Of a DNA stretch of 64,000 bases, positions 17,990 to 25,912 are shown in pieces (position 1 is the first letter of the stretch; every line of letters begins with the position of its first letter). The stretch comes from Ancylobacter dichloromethanicus. Its GTDB lineage: Bacteria > Pseudomonadota > Alphaproteobacteria > Rhizobiales > Xanthobacteraceae. The stretch lies in contig NZ_JAHBGC010000011.1 in NCBI RefSeq assembly GCF_018390645.1, positions 1 to 64,000 of the forward strand. The letters run 5' to 3'. Under the pieces are notes generated by a model. That model did no database searches. It was not told the DNA's origin and saw nothing but the letters and a program-made list of their open reading frames with translations. The position numbers were made by a program, and so were the translations under genes.

Positions 17990-19414
17990 TCACCCCTCCG
18001 GACGGGCCGGGCCCGTCGGCGCCGGTGGCGCGTCTCCGCCGGGTGCGCCTGTATCGCCGGTGATCAGGCGCGCCGTGCGCTGGTAGGTGATGTAGTTCCA
18101 GAGCCAGGACAGCGCGACGATGACGCGGTTGCGCGCGCCGACCAGAAAATAGACGTGCACCAGCCCCCAGAACGACCAGCCGAGGAATCCGGTCAGTTCG
18201 AACCGTCCCAGCTTCACCACCGCCGCGTTACGGCCGATGGTGGCGAGGTCGCCGGCATGGCGGTAGCGGAAATCCGCCGACGGGGTGCGCGAAAGCCGCG
18301 CCTTGATGGCGCGGGCGACATGGTCGCCCATCTGCTTGGCCGCCGGCGCGATGCCCGGCACCGGCCGCCCTGCGCCGTCGACGACGGCGGCCGCATCGCC
18401 GATGACGAAAATGTCCGGCTCATCGGGAACGCTCAGATCGGCTCGGACGCGGCAGCGGCCGGCCCGGTCGGCGGCGACGTCGAGCCATTCGGCGGCCGGC
18501 GAGGAGCGCACGCCCGCCGCCCAGATCTTGGTCGAGGCCGCGATGCTCTCGCCGTCGGCGAGTTCGAGATGATCGGGCCCGATGGCGACCACCGCCCGTC
18601 CGGCCAGCACCTCCACCCCCATCGCCTCCAGCCGCTCGCGCGCATAGGCGGAGAGCCGCTGCGGAAACGCGGGTAGCACCCGGTCTCCGGCCTCGATCAG
18701 CAGGATGCGGGCGGTGCGCGGGTCGACACGCTTGAAGTCCGGTGCCAGCGCGTGGCGGGCGATCTCGGCGATCGACCCGGCGAGTTCCACCCCGGTCGGG
18801 CCACCGCCGATGATGGCGAAGGTAAGCAGCCGTCTGCGGATGTCCGGATCGGCGGCCACTTCGGCGCGTTCGAACGCCAGCAGGATGCGCCGGCGCAGAT
18901 GCGTCGCGTCTTCGATGTCCTTCAGCCCCGGGGCGTGGGGGGCCCATTCCTCATGGCCGAAATAGGAATGGGTCGCCCCGGTGGCGAGGACGAGGAAGTC
19001 GTAGGCGATCGGCCCTTCGCTGGTGAGCAGGAGGCGGGCGCGGCGATCCACGCCCAGTGCCCGCGCCATCAGCAGGGTGACGTTCGACTGGCGCGAGAGG
19101 ATATGGCGGACCGGCCAGGCGATGTCCGCCGGCGACAGCGTCGCGGTGGCCACCTGATAGAGCAGCGGCTGGAAGCAATGGTAGTTATGCCGGTCGATCA
19201 GCGTGACCTCGACCGCCGCATCGGCCAGGCCGCGCGCGGCCTGCAGCCCGCCAAAGCCGGCGCCGACGATGACGACATGCGGGCGCGGCGGAGGCGCGGT
19301 CTGCACGCTGGTGCCAGCCTCCTGCGTGCGCGCGATCACGTCATCCATCGCCGTGCCACCGTCAGCCGTGCCACCGTCAGCCGTGCCACTGTGAGCCATG
19401 CCATGTTCAGCCAT
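17990..19414 (-). CDS. ndh: Type II NADH:quinone dehydrogenase (NDH-2)
   Basis: This single-subunit flavoprotein of 474 residues passes electrons from NADH to quinone without pumping protons. Two Rossmann motifs are clear: HVVIVGAGFGGLQAARGLA for FAD and FAIIGGGPTGVELAGSIAE for NADH. The RHNYHCFQPLLYQVATATLSP segment is diagnostic. The C-terminal amphipathic part (GWSFWGLVHVYFLVGARNR) binds the membrane. Its N-terminus carries a short repeated segment (GTADG) encoded by 15-base tandem repeats, ahead of the conserved domain. I choose ATG 19414; a start at 19495 would add a 27-residue tail without family support. A more internal ATG just before DDVIART is also possible. Confidence 0.9.
   Translation of the reverse strand: MAEHGMAHSGTADGGTADGGTAMDDVIARTQEAGTSVQTAPPPRPHVVIVGAGFGGLQAARGLADAAVEVTLIDRHNYHCFQPLLYQVATATLSPADIAWPVRHILSRQSNVTLLMARALGVDRRARLLLTSEGPIAYDFLVLATGATHSYFGHEEWAPHAPGLKDIEDATHLRRRILLAFERAEVAADPDIRRRLLTFAIIGGGPTGVELAGSIAEIARHALAPDFKRVDPRTARILLIEAGDRVLPAFPQRLSAYARERLEAMGVEVLAGRAVVAIGPDHLELADGESIAASTKIWAAGVRSSPAAEWLDVAADRAGRCRVRADLSVPDEPDIFVIGDAAAVVDGAGRPVPGIAPAAKQMGDHVARAIKARLSRTPSADFRYRHAGDLATIGRNAAVVKLGRFELTGFLGWSFWGLVHVYFLVGARNRVIVALSWLWNYITYQRTARLITGDTGAPGGDAPPAPTGPARPEG
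19358..19402 (-). repeat. 15-base tandem repeat at the start of the NDH-2 gene
   Basis: Two exact copies of the 15-base unit ACCGTCAGCCGTGCC lie at 19358-19372 and 19373-19387 on the plus strand. A third, diverged copy runs to 19402. In frame they encode Gly-Thr-Ala-Asp-Gly on the minus strand. Copy number could change by slippage without breaking the frame. Confidence 0.8.
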
Positions 19415-19607
19415 TCTGCGCTCGCTTTCCGCTTGAGGTTCCGACGGCGCCCCCCGACGCTTCAGCCCCACACAAAAGGCCGCACATCGAAGCACCCGGA
19501 ACGACCGTCACGCAACTATCCTTGGGTATCGGCAGCCATGCGCGGGCAAGGGGCGGCAGCGGCGGTCGAAGGGGGACAGAGGTGACGGGCATCGGGGCAA
19601 GCTGGAC

Positions 19608-19637
19608 TGATCCGCGGGTGAAGCCGGCCCGTAAGCG
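19608..19637 (+). promoter_or_regulatory. Predicted RpoE (ChrR-controlled) promoter of the DUF2177 gene
   Basis: TGATCC at 19608-19613 is followed after exactly 18 bases by TAAGCG at 19632-19637. This matches the RpoE promoter pattern of the alphaproteobacterial RpoE-ChrR system (TGATCC, 18 bases, TA-starting -10). Transcription would start near 19643, about 29 bases before the ATG. The same 18-base spacing occurs at both rpoE-side promoters. Confidence 0.6.
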
Positions 19638-19671
19638 CAGATGATCATCCGTTCGCTTCAGGGGCACGCTC

Positions 19672-20073
19672 ATGCAGTTCATCGTCGCTTACGTATCGAC
19701 GGGGGCGGTCTTCCTCGCGCTCGACGCGGTCTGGCTCGGCTTCATGTCGAGCCGGGTCTACCGGCCGCTGATCGGCGATCTGCTGGCCGAGCAGCCCAAT
19801 TGGCCGCCGGCCGTCCTGTTCTACCTGCTCTACGTCGCCGGCGTGGTGGTGTTTGCGGTGCAGCCGGCGCTGGCCTCCGGCCGCTGGACCACGGCGCTGG
19901 CGCTCGGCGCCTTTCTCGGCCTGCTCGCCTACGGCACTTACGACCTCACCAACCACGCCACGCTGCGCAACTGGCCGGCGGCGATGACGGCGATCGACCT
20001 TGCCTGGGGCACTTTCCTTACCGCCGCGGCCGCCACGGCGGGCATGCTGGCCACCCGCGCCTTCACGCATTGA
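19672..20073 (+). CDS. DUF2177 family membrane protein
   Basis: This inner-membrane protein of 133 residues has four predicted membrane segments. The family blocks FLALDAVWLGFMSSRVYRPL, AYGTYDLTNHATLRNWP and DLAWGTFLTAAAATAG identify DUF2177, whose function is unknown. A TGATCC-N18-TAAGCG promoter lies just upstream, so it is probably induced with the RpoE-ChrR stress genes next to it. A CAGGGG ribosome site precedes the ATG. It is convergent with the DUF1295 gene, with a 6-base gap between stop codons. Confidence 0.88.
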   Translation: MQFIVAYVSTGAVFLALDAVWLGFMSSRVYRPLIGDLLAEQPNWPPAVLFYLLYVAGVVVFAVQPALASGRWTTALALGAFLGLLAYGTYDLTNHATLRNWPAAMTAIDLAWGTFLTAAAATAGMLATRAFTH

Positions 20074-20079
20074 GGCGGC

Positions 20080-20883
20080 TCAGCCGCGGCGCGGCGGGCC
20101 GGGCCAGAAGGCGTTGACCCGCCGCTGGTAGTCGCGGAACGCGGCGCCGCGCGCGCGCAGCATGTGCGCTTCGGTCGGCGGGATGCCGGAGGCGTGGACC
20201 AGCAGCACATAGATCAGGGCCGGCGCGGCGAGCGCGATGAAGCCGGGAAGGTAGGCGCCCGAAAGGTCGAGCGCGATGACCGGATAGGCGGCCCAGCCCA
20301 GCCACTCGAAAAAGTAATTGGGGTGCCGGGTCAGCCCCCAGAGGCCGATGTCGCAAACCTTGCCGCGATGGGCCGGATCGGCACGAAAACGCGCCAGCTG
20401 GCGGTCGGCGATCGCCGCGCCGGCAAGGGCGCCAAGGAAGAGGGCGACGCCGAGGCCGTCTCCCTCCCTCCAGCCGGTCGCAGGGTTGTGCGCCGCGGCC
20501 GCCACCCCTGCCACCAGAACGAGCCCGGCCAGCGCCTGAACCTGAAGGAAGAGGAAAAGCCGGCGCGACGCCGCCGTGCCCCATTGGCGGCGCAGATCGG
20601 CATAGCGCGGGTCATCCTTGCCCTGCAGCGTCCGCCGCAGGATGTGCGCGCCAAGACGCAGCGACCACAGCGCCACCAGCGCGGCGACCAGCCCCTGGCG
20701 TGGCGCCCACGGCTCGGCGCCGAGCGGCATCAGCGCGCCCGCGACGCCGGCCGCGCCGGTGGCGAAGGACCAGATGGTGTCCACCCAGCCGTGATTGCCG
20801 CTGCGCTCGGCCGTCCACCACGCCGCCGCCATGGCGAGCGACAGCCCGGCGGCGAGAGCGAGGGCCGGCCATAGCAGCGTCAC
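20080..20883 (-). CDS. DUF1295 (steroid 5-alpha-reductase-like) membrane protein
   Basis: This integral membrane protein of 267 residues belongs to the DUF1295 / steroid 5-alpha-reductase C-terminal superfamily. The family's NADPH-type signature region, GLWGLTRHPNYFFEWLGW, is clear, and WTAERSGNHGWVDTIWSF marks the N-terminal part. Members reduce or methylate lipids, and this subgroup is often found beside cyclopropane-synthase operons. The GTG start at 20883 overlaps the stop of a 56-codon frame (GTGA), so it is translationally coupled and probably part of the rpoE-chrR operon. A role in membrane lipid change during oxidative stress is inference. Confidence 0.88.
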   Translation of the reverse strand: MTLLWPALALAAGLSLAMAAAWWTAERSGNHGWVDTIWSFATGAAGVAGALMPLGAEPWAPRQGLVAALVALWSLRLGAHILRRTLQGKDDPRYADLRRQWGTAASRRLFLFLQVQALAGLVLVAGVAAAAHNPATGWREGDGLGVALFLGALAGAAIADRQLARFRADPAHRGKVCDIGLWGLTRHPNYFFEWLGWAAYPVIALDLSGAYLPGFIALAAPALIYVLLVHASGIPPTEAHMLRARGAAFRDYQRRVNAFWPGPPRRG

Positions 20884-21050
20884 GTGCGGGTATCCGTCAA
20901 CGCCCGGCGGGCGAAGCCGGCGATGTCCGCCGCGAAGGCGGGGAAGCGCGCGCCGGGGTAGGGGCGGCGGCCGGTGCCGCCGGGTAGATGCGGGCCGGGC
21001 CGACGGCAGGTGCCGCCGGCACGGACGAGGTTTTCCAGCGCCGCGCGCAT
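20880..21050 (-). CDS. Small hypothetical protein between chrR and DUF1295
   Basis: This 56-residue frame starts 5 bases after the chrR stop codon and ends in a GTGA overlap with the DUF1295 start. AGGTG lies before its ATG. It begins MRAALENLVRAGGTCRRPGP and contains a proline/glycine-rich middle and a FAADIAGFARRAL helix. I do not recognise a family. Tight spacing on both sides argues that it is translated, but the composition also fits random high-GC DNA, so confidence is moderate. Confidence 0.45.
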   Translation of the reverse strand: MRAALENLVRAGGTCRRPGPHLPGGTGRRPYPGARFPAFAADIAGFARRALTDTRT

Positions 21051-21055
21051 GGCAC

Positions 21056-21730
21056 CTAGAGCCGGACGAAGGGCTGCACCAGCCGGCCGAAGAGGCCGGT
21101 CAGCTTCATGTTGCCCTCCAGCGCGGCGAGGCAGATACACTCGCCCTCCAGGTCGACGATCGGCTGGTGCTCGATCTCGTGGTCCATCTCGCTGAGATCG
21201 CCCGGCCCGTAGCGCCCGAAGCTGTCGGAGAACGAGCCCGCAATCACCTGGGTGAACTCGGTGCCGACATGGCCGTGCTCGGGCAATTTGCGGCCGGCGC
21301 CGACCCGCAGCAGTGTCAGCCGCGCGTCGGGATCTTCCGGCAGCTTCAGGGCGCTGGCCCGCACGCCGAGGCCGATCCAGCGCCAGGGGCCGATTTCGCA
21401 GTCGCGCAGCGGCGCCGGAAGCGCGATGCCCCCCGGCAGCGTCGCCGGCGCACGGGGGCGGCCGATGGCGTGCCGCGCCACCGGTGCGTGCCGCGCCGTT
21501 TCCTCGTCCTCGATGGCCCGCAGCGCCGAGGCAAACGCGTCCGGTGCCAGGGGGACGGGTTCCATCGCCTCCAGCAGCGCGCCGCCGACGGCCTCGAACG
21601 CGACGAGCCGTTCCCGGCAGGCAGGGCAGGTGGCGAGGTGGACGGCGACCACCCGCGCCGGCGCGGCGGGCAACTGCCCGGCAGCGTAGCGCATCAGCGT
21701 TTCGTCGCTCGCGTGATGACGGATCGTCAT
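21056..21730 (-). CDS. chrR: ChrR-type zinc-binding, cupin-fold anti-sigma factor
   Basis: This cytoplasmic anti-sigma factor of 224 residues holds RpoE inactive until singlet oxygen or organic peroxides appear. The N-terminal zinc site is complete and keeps the numbering known for Rhodobacter ChrR: H6, H31, C35 and C38 (motif HLATCPAC). The C-terminal cupin domain keeps H152, H154, E158 and H188, needed there for sensing. It overlaps rpoE by 4 bases (ATGA), as usual. With all ligands present it should work as in Rhodobacter sphaeroides. The downstream neighbours are a 56-codon frame and DUF1295. Confidence 0.95.
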   Translation of the reverse strand: MTIRHHASDETLMRYAAGQLPAAPARVVAVHLATCPACRERLVAFEAVGGALLEAMEPVPLAPDAFASALRAIEDEETARHAPVARHAIGRPRAPATLPGGIALPAPLRDCEIGPWRWIGLGVRASALKLPEDPDARLTLLRVGAGRKLPEHGHVGTEFTQVIAGSFSDSFGRYGPGDLSEMDHEIEHQPIVDLEGECICLAALEGNMKLTGLFGRLVQPFVRL

Positions 21731-22338
21731 GATTGGCCTTCCAGCAGCGTGCGCAGCCGCCCGAGGGCGAGGCGCACGCGCGATTTCACGGTGCCGAGCG
21801 GAAGGCCGAGCTCGCGGGCGATCTCCGAATGCGCCTTCTCGCTGAAGAAGGACAGGCGCAGCACGGTGGCCTGCTCGTCGGACAGCGTTTTCAGCGCCTC
21901 CCGCACCCGCGCCTCACGTTCCGCCACCAGCAGCAGGGTTTCGCCGGAAGGCGCGGTCTCGCTCTCCTCCGGCTCGTTAGCCTCGCTGCTCGCGGCTATG
22001 CGGGCCCGCCGCAAATGGTCGATCCGCAGGTTGCGGGCGATGGTGAACACCCACGTCGCCGCCCCCGCCCGCGAGGCGTCGAAATAGGATGCCTTGCGCC
22101 AGACCGAGAGCATGACTTCCTGGGCGATCTCCTCGGCCGTGTTGGCTGGCAGGCCGGATTTCCGCAGAAAGCCGTTCAGGCGCGGGGCGAAATAGCTGTA
22201 GAGCCGCGCATAGGCCTGCCGGTCGCGCTCGGCGGCGACCCTGCCGATCAGGCGCGCCAGTTCCGCGCCGTCCGGCACGGCATCCTCCTTGACGAAACGC
22301 GTCACCACCGGCCTCCGTCGCAGGGACGAAGCCGCCAT
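21727..22338 (-). CDS. rpoE: ECF sigma factor, RpoE/ECF11 type
   Basis: This extracytoplasmic-function sigma factor directs transcription of the singlet-oxygen response. Region 2 (AYARLYSYFAPRLNGFLRKS through WVFTIARNLRIDHLRR) and region 4 (LGLPLGTVKSRVRLALGRLR) are intact. Three starts are possible: 22413, 22377 and 22338. I choose ATG 22338 (203 residues) because GGAGAG lies 3 bases before it. A TGATCC-N18-TAGAAG promoter places the transcript start near 22376, which would leave the 22377 start with no leader. It is first of rpoE-chrR-small ORF-DUF1295 and probably activates itself. Confidence 0.92.
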   Translation of the reverse strand: MAASSLRRRPVVTRFVKEDAVPDGAELARLIGRVAAERDRQAYARLYSYFAPRLNGFLRKSGLPANTAEEIAQEVMLSVWRKASYFDASRAGAATWVFTIARNLRIDHLRRARIAASSEANEPEESETAPSGETLLLVAEREARVREALKTLSDEQATVLRLSFFSEKAHSEIARELGLPLGTVKSRVRLALGRLRTLLEGQS

Positions 22339-22382
22339 AGGCTCTCCGGATCGGGCATGTTCGAGCAAGGCATTCATGGACC

Positions 22383-22412
22383 CTTCTACGCGCCGGTCCC
22401 GTGGCCGGATCA
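22383..22412 (-). promoter_or_regulatory. Predicted RpoE autoregulatory promoter
   Basis: Read on the minus strand, TGATCC (22412-22407) is followed after 18 bases by TAGAAG (22388-22383). This is the RpoE-ChrR promoter pattern. The start of transcription would be near 22376, which favours the rpoE start codon at 22338. Confidence 0.65.
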
Positions 22413-22425
22413 TCCTGCCCGAGGG

Positions 22426-22455
22426 TGATCCGTCGCAAAGCCGGCAGCGTACACC
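22426..22455 (+). promoter_or_regulatory. Predicted RpoE promoter of the amine oxidase-DUF1365-cfa operon
   Basis: TGATCC at 22426-22431 is followed after 18 bases by TACACC at 22450-22455. It is back to back with the rpoE promoter, only 13 bases between the two -35 boxes. The transcript start near 22462 leaves a leader of about 41 bases before the ATG at 22503. Confidence 0.6.
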
Positions 22456-22502
22456 CTAGACAACCTTGCCTCGCCGCTCCACCGGCATGGAATTGCTGCG
22501 TC

Positions 22503-23852
22503 ATGAACTTTCATCAGGGCTTCGTGCCCGGCCGTGCCCTGCGAATCGCCGTTGTCGGCGCCGGGATTTCCGGTCTCGCCGCCGCCTGGTTGCTGTCGAA
22601 GCGCCACGACGTCACCCTGTTCGAGGCGGAGAGCCGGCTCGGTGGCCATTCCAACACGGTGGAGGCCGATGGCGTGGCGGTCGACACCGGCTTCATCGTC
22701 TATAACGAGAAGACCTATCCCAACCTCACCGCCCTGTTCGCCCATCTCGACGTACCGACCCGTGCCACGGAAATGTCCTTCGCGGCGTCGCTGGATGGCG
22801 GGCGGCTGGAATATTCCGGCTCCGGCCTGCGTGGCCTGTTTGCACAGCCGCGCAATCTCGCCTCGCCCCGATTCGCATCGATGATGCTCGACCTGCTGCG
22901 GTTCTATCGCGCGGCGCCGCGCGACCTGCCGGGCATGGGCCTCGAAAGTCTCGACACCTATCTCGACGCCCATGGTTATGGCGCGGCGTTCCGGCACGAC
23001 CACCTCTACCCGATGGCGGCGGCGATCTGGTCGACGCCGGCCGCCGATGTCGGCCGCTATCCCGCCGCCGCCTTCGTGCGCTTCTGCGATAATCACGGAT
23101 TGCTGCAGCTCACCGATCGGCCGGTGTGGCGGACGGTGCTCGGTGGCAGCCGTCGCTATGTCGCCCGGCTGCGCGAGGATTTTCTCGGCCGCGTCGTCGC
23201 CGGAAGTGCTGTCCGCGCCGTCCGCCGCTCGGTCGGAGAGGTCACGCTGGTGGACGCGGCCGGCGAGGCGCGCGCGTTCGACCATGTCGTCCTCGCCACC
23301 CATGCCGACCAGGCGCTGGCCATGCTGGAGGGCCCGACCATTGCCGAGCGCGACCTGCTCGGCGCCTTCCGCTACAGCCGCAACGAGGCGTTTCTGCACG
23401 CCGATCCCCGCCTGATGCCCCGGCGCCGGGCGGCGTGGGCGGCGTGGAACTACCTCGCCGACCGGCGTAGCGGGGGGGATCTGTGCGTGACCTACTGGAT
23501 GAACCGGCTGCAGGCGATTCCCGAGAGCCGCCCGCTCTTCGTCACGCTCAACCCGGCCGAGCCGCCCTCTGAAGCCTCGGTGTTCTATCGCGCCAGCTAC
23601 GAGCACCCGCAGTTCGACGCCGGGGCGATGGCGGCGCAGCAGCGTTTGTGGTCGCTGCAGGGCGCGGGCGGGGTGTGGTTCTGCGGCGCCTATTTCGGTG
23701 CGGGCTTCCATGAGGACGGATTGCAGGCGGGCCTCGCCGTCGCCGAAGCGCTCGGCGGCGTGCGGCGGCCGTGGCGGGTGGCGGATGAATCCGGCCGCAT
23801 CGCCCTGCCGGCCGAGAGGGCGTCGGCGACGTTGCAGGAGCGGGTGTCATGA
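22503..23852 (+). CDS. FAD-dependent amine oxidase-like protein of the RpoE-ChrR regulon
   Basis: This flavoprotein of 449 residues has an N-terminal FAD motif, IAVVGAGISGLAAAWLLSK, and a C-terminal FAD contact, VWFCGAYFGAGFHEDGLQAG. The VDTGFIVYNEKTYPNL segment identifies the subgroup always found with DUF1365 and cyclopropane-synthase-like genes in ChrR regulons. In Rhodobacter these genes act on unsaturated phospholipid acyl chains, in the pathway toward methylated and furan fatty acids. A desaturase or oxidase role on lipid chains is therefore likely, but not proven for this protein. I start at ATG 22503, just after the predicted transcript start. The ATGA overlap couples it to DUF1365. 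Confidence 0.88.
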   Translation: MNFHQGFVPGRALRIAVVGAGISGLAAAWLLSKRHDVTLFEAESRLGGHSNTVEADGVAVDTGFIVYNEKTYPNLTALFAHLDVPTRATEMSFAASLDGGRLEYSGSGLRGLFAQPRNLASPRFASMMLDLLRFYRAAPRDLPGMGLESLDTYLDAHGYGAAFRHDHLYPMAAAIWSTPAADVGRYPAAAFVRFCDNHGLLQLTDRPVWRTVLGGSRRYVARLREDFLGRVVAGSAVRAVRRSVGEVTLVDAAGEARAFDHVVLATHADQALAMLEGPTIAERDLLGAFRYSRNEAFLHADPRLMPRRRAAWAAWNYLADRRSGGDLCVTYWMNRLQAIPESRPLFVTLNPAEPPSEASVFYRASYEHPQFDAGAMAAQQRLWSLQGAGGVWFCGAYFGAGFHEDGLQAGLAVAEALGGVRRPWRVADESGRIALPAERASATLQERVS

Positions 23853-24631
23853 ACGCCGCGTCGGCACTCTATGCCGGATCGGTGATGCATGTGCGGCTGA
23901 AGCCGCGCCGGCACCGCCTGGTCTATCGGCTGTTCTCGCTGCTGCTCGATCTTGACGAGATCGACGCGCTGGACCGGAGGCTGCGCCTGTTCTCGCGCAA
24001 CCGGTTCAACGCCTTCAGCTTCTTCGAGCGCGACTATGCCGACCCGAAGGGCGGGCCGCTGAAGGCGCAGGTGGAGCGGCTGCTCGGTGCGGCCGGGCTG
24101 GAGCCGGACGGGGGCGCCATCCGGCTGCTCACCATGCCGCGGCTGCTGGGCTACGCCTTCAATCCGCTCAGCGTCTATTTCTGCCATCGTCGCGACGGCT
24201 CGCTGCTGGCGTTGCTCTATGAGGTGAACAACACCTTCGGCCAGCGCCATTGCTACCTGATACCGGTCGGTGCCGATGACGCCGTGCCGCTGCGCCAGAA
24301 GGCGGAGAAGCGCTTCTATGTCTCGCCCTTCCTGGATATGGGGCTGACCTATGCCTTCCGCGTCACGCCGCCGGGCGAGGAACTGCGCATCGCCATTCTC
24401 GCCAGCGACGACGAGGGGCCGGTCCTGAGCGCGGTGCACAGCGCCACGCGGCGCCCGCTGACCGACGGCCAGCTCGCCGGCGCGCTGGTCCGCTACCCGC
24501 TGCTGACGCTGAAGGTGACCGCCGGCATTCACTGGGAGGCGCTGCTTATCTGGGCCAAGGGGATCGCGCTGCGTCCGCGGCCGAAGGCGCCCGACGCGCC
24601 CGTCAGCCTTTCGCCCTCACACCGCTCCTGA
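23849..24631 (+). CDS. DUF1365 family protein
   Basis: This cytoplasmic protein of 260 residues belongs to DUF1365. Clear family blocks are RHRLVYRLFSLLLDLDEID, RLLTMPRLLGYAFNPLSVYF and KRFYVSPFLDMGLTYAFRV. Its activity is not known. It occurs almost always between an amine-oxidase-like flavoprotein and a cyclopropane-fatty-acid-synthase-like gene, as here, so a role in the same lipid modification is likely. It starts in an ATGA overlap with the gene before it and is followed by the methyltransferase after 12 bases. Confidence 0.92.
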   Translation: MNAASALYAGSVMHVRLKPRRHRLVYRLFSLLLDLDEIDALDRRLRLFSRNRFNAFSFFERDYADPKGGPLKAQVERLLGAAGLEPDGGAIRLLTMPRLLGYAFNPLSVYFCHRRDGSLLALLYEVNNTFGQRHCYLIPVGADDAVPLRQKAEKRFYVSPFLDMGLTYAFRVTPPGEELRIAILASDDEGPVLSAVHSATRRPLTDGQLAGALVRYPLLTLKVTAGIHWEALLIWAKGIALRPRPKAPDAPVSLSPSHRS

Positions 24632-24643
24632 GGACAGAACCGT

Positions 24644-25885
24644 ATGTCCAGCGACGCCGACAGCTTCACCAATTTGCCCCACGCACGCGACGGGTCCGCC
24701 TCCCGCGCCCGTCGCGCGGGATTGCGCGAGGCGGCGCTGGCCCGGCTGCTGCGGCAGCTCGCCATGGGCAGTCTCAGCGTGGTGACGCCGGAGGGCCGGC
24801 GGCTCGTCGGACGTGGGCGGCTGCCGGGGCCGGAGGCGACGCTGGTGCTGCATCGCTGGCGGGCGCTGCGCCGGCTGGTGACCGGCGGCGACATTGCGTT
24901 CTCGCAGGCCTATATCGCGGGTGACTGGTCGAGCCCGGACCTGCCGGCCCTCATCGAGCTGGCCGCGCACAATCTGCCGGTGTTGGCCGGCCGCGTCGAC
25001 GCGCTGGCGCCGGTGAGGCTGTGGAACCGGCTTTGCCATGCGCTGAAGAGCAATTCGAAGACGGGCAGCCGGCGCAACATCGCGTTCCACTACGATCTCG
25101 GCAACGATTTCTACCGCGCCTGGCTCGACGCCGGCATGTGCTATTCCTCGGCCGTCGCCATCGAGCCCGGCCAGACACTGGAGCAGGCCCAGCAGGCCCG
25201 GCTCGCCCGCATCGTCGACATGCTGGAGGTTCGGCCGGGCCAGCGCGTGCTCGAAATCGGCTGCGGCTGGGGCGCGCTGGCGGCCGCGCTGGCGCAGGCG
25301 GGGACGGCGGTCACCGGCATCACCCTGTCGCGCGAACAACTCGCCCATGCGCAGGCGATGATCGCCGCCGATCCCGCACTGGCCGGGCGTGCCGAGCTGC
25401 GCCTGCAGGATTATCGCGATGTGGCAGAGCGTTACGACCGTGTCGTTTCCATCGAGATGCTGGAGGCGGTGGGGGAAGCCTATTGGCCGACCTATTTCGC
25501 CAAGTTGCGTGCGTGCCTGGAGATGGGCGGGACGGCGGTGCTGCAGGTGATCACCATCGCCGAGGATCGCTTCGAGGCCTACCGGCGCAACACCGACTTC
25601 ATCCAGCGGCACATTTTCCCCGGCGGCATGCTGCCGACCAAGGAGCATATCGCCGAACAGGCCCGGCTGGCGGGGCTCGAACTGGTGGAGAACCGGTGCT
25701 TCGGCCTCGGCTATGCGCAGACGCTGGCCGAATGGCGCGCCCGCTTCCTCACCGCGTGGCCGCAGATCGAGGCGCTGGGCTTCGACGCCGATTTCCGCCG
25801 GCTGTGGGAGTACTATCTCGCCTATTGCGAAGGTGGATTCCGCGCCGGCGCCATCGATGTCGGGCTTTACCGGCTGAAGGGGTAA
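24644..25885 (+). CDS. Cyclopropane-fatty-acyl-phospholipid synthase family methyltransferase (CfaA/UfaM type)
   Basis: This SAM-dependent methyltransferase of 413 residues works on double bonds of membrane phospholipid chains. The substrate-side motif HYDLGNDFY is near residue 150 and the SAM motif VLEIGCGWG near 202. SIEMLEAVGEAYWP and HIFPGGMLPT also fit. In Rhodobacter the homologue in the ChrR regulon (CfaA, later UfaM) methylates vaccenoyl chains as the first step toward furan fatty acids. The matching gene set and promoter here make that role more likely than classic cyclopropane formation. It ends 28 bases from the convergent regA gene. Confidence 0.92.
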   Translation: MSSDADSFTNLPHARDGSASRARRAGLREAALARLLRQLAMGSLSVVTPEGRRLVGRGRLPGPEATLVLHRWRALRRLVTGGDIAFSQAYIAGDWSSPDLPALIELAAHNLPVLAGRVDALAPVRLWNRLCHALKSNSKTGSRRNIAFHYDLGNDFYRAWLDAGMCYSSAVAIEPGQTLEQAQQARLARIVDMLEVRPGQRVLEIGCGWGALAAALAQAGTAVTGITLSREQLAHAQAMIAADPALAGRAELRLQDYRDVAERYDRVVSIEMLEAVGEAYWPTYFAKLRACLEMGGTAVLQVITIAEDRFEAYRRNTDFIQRHIFPGGMLPTKEHIAEQARLAGLELVENRCFGLGYAQTLAEWRARFLTAWPQIEALGFDADFRRLWEYYLAYCEGGFRAGAIDVGLYRLKG

Positions 25886-25912
25886 GCGGGCCGCGCTCGA
25901 TCCGCAGGGCGC

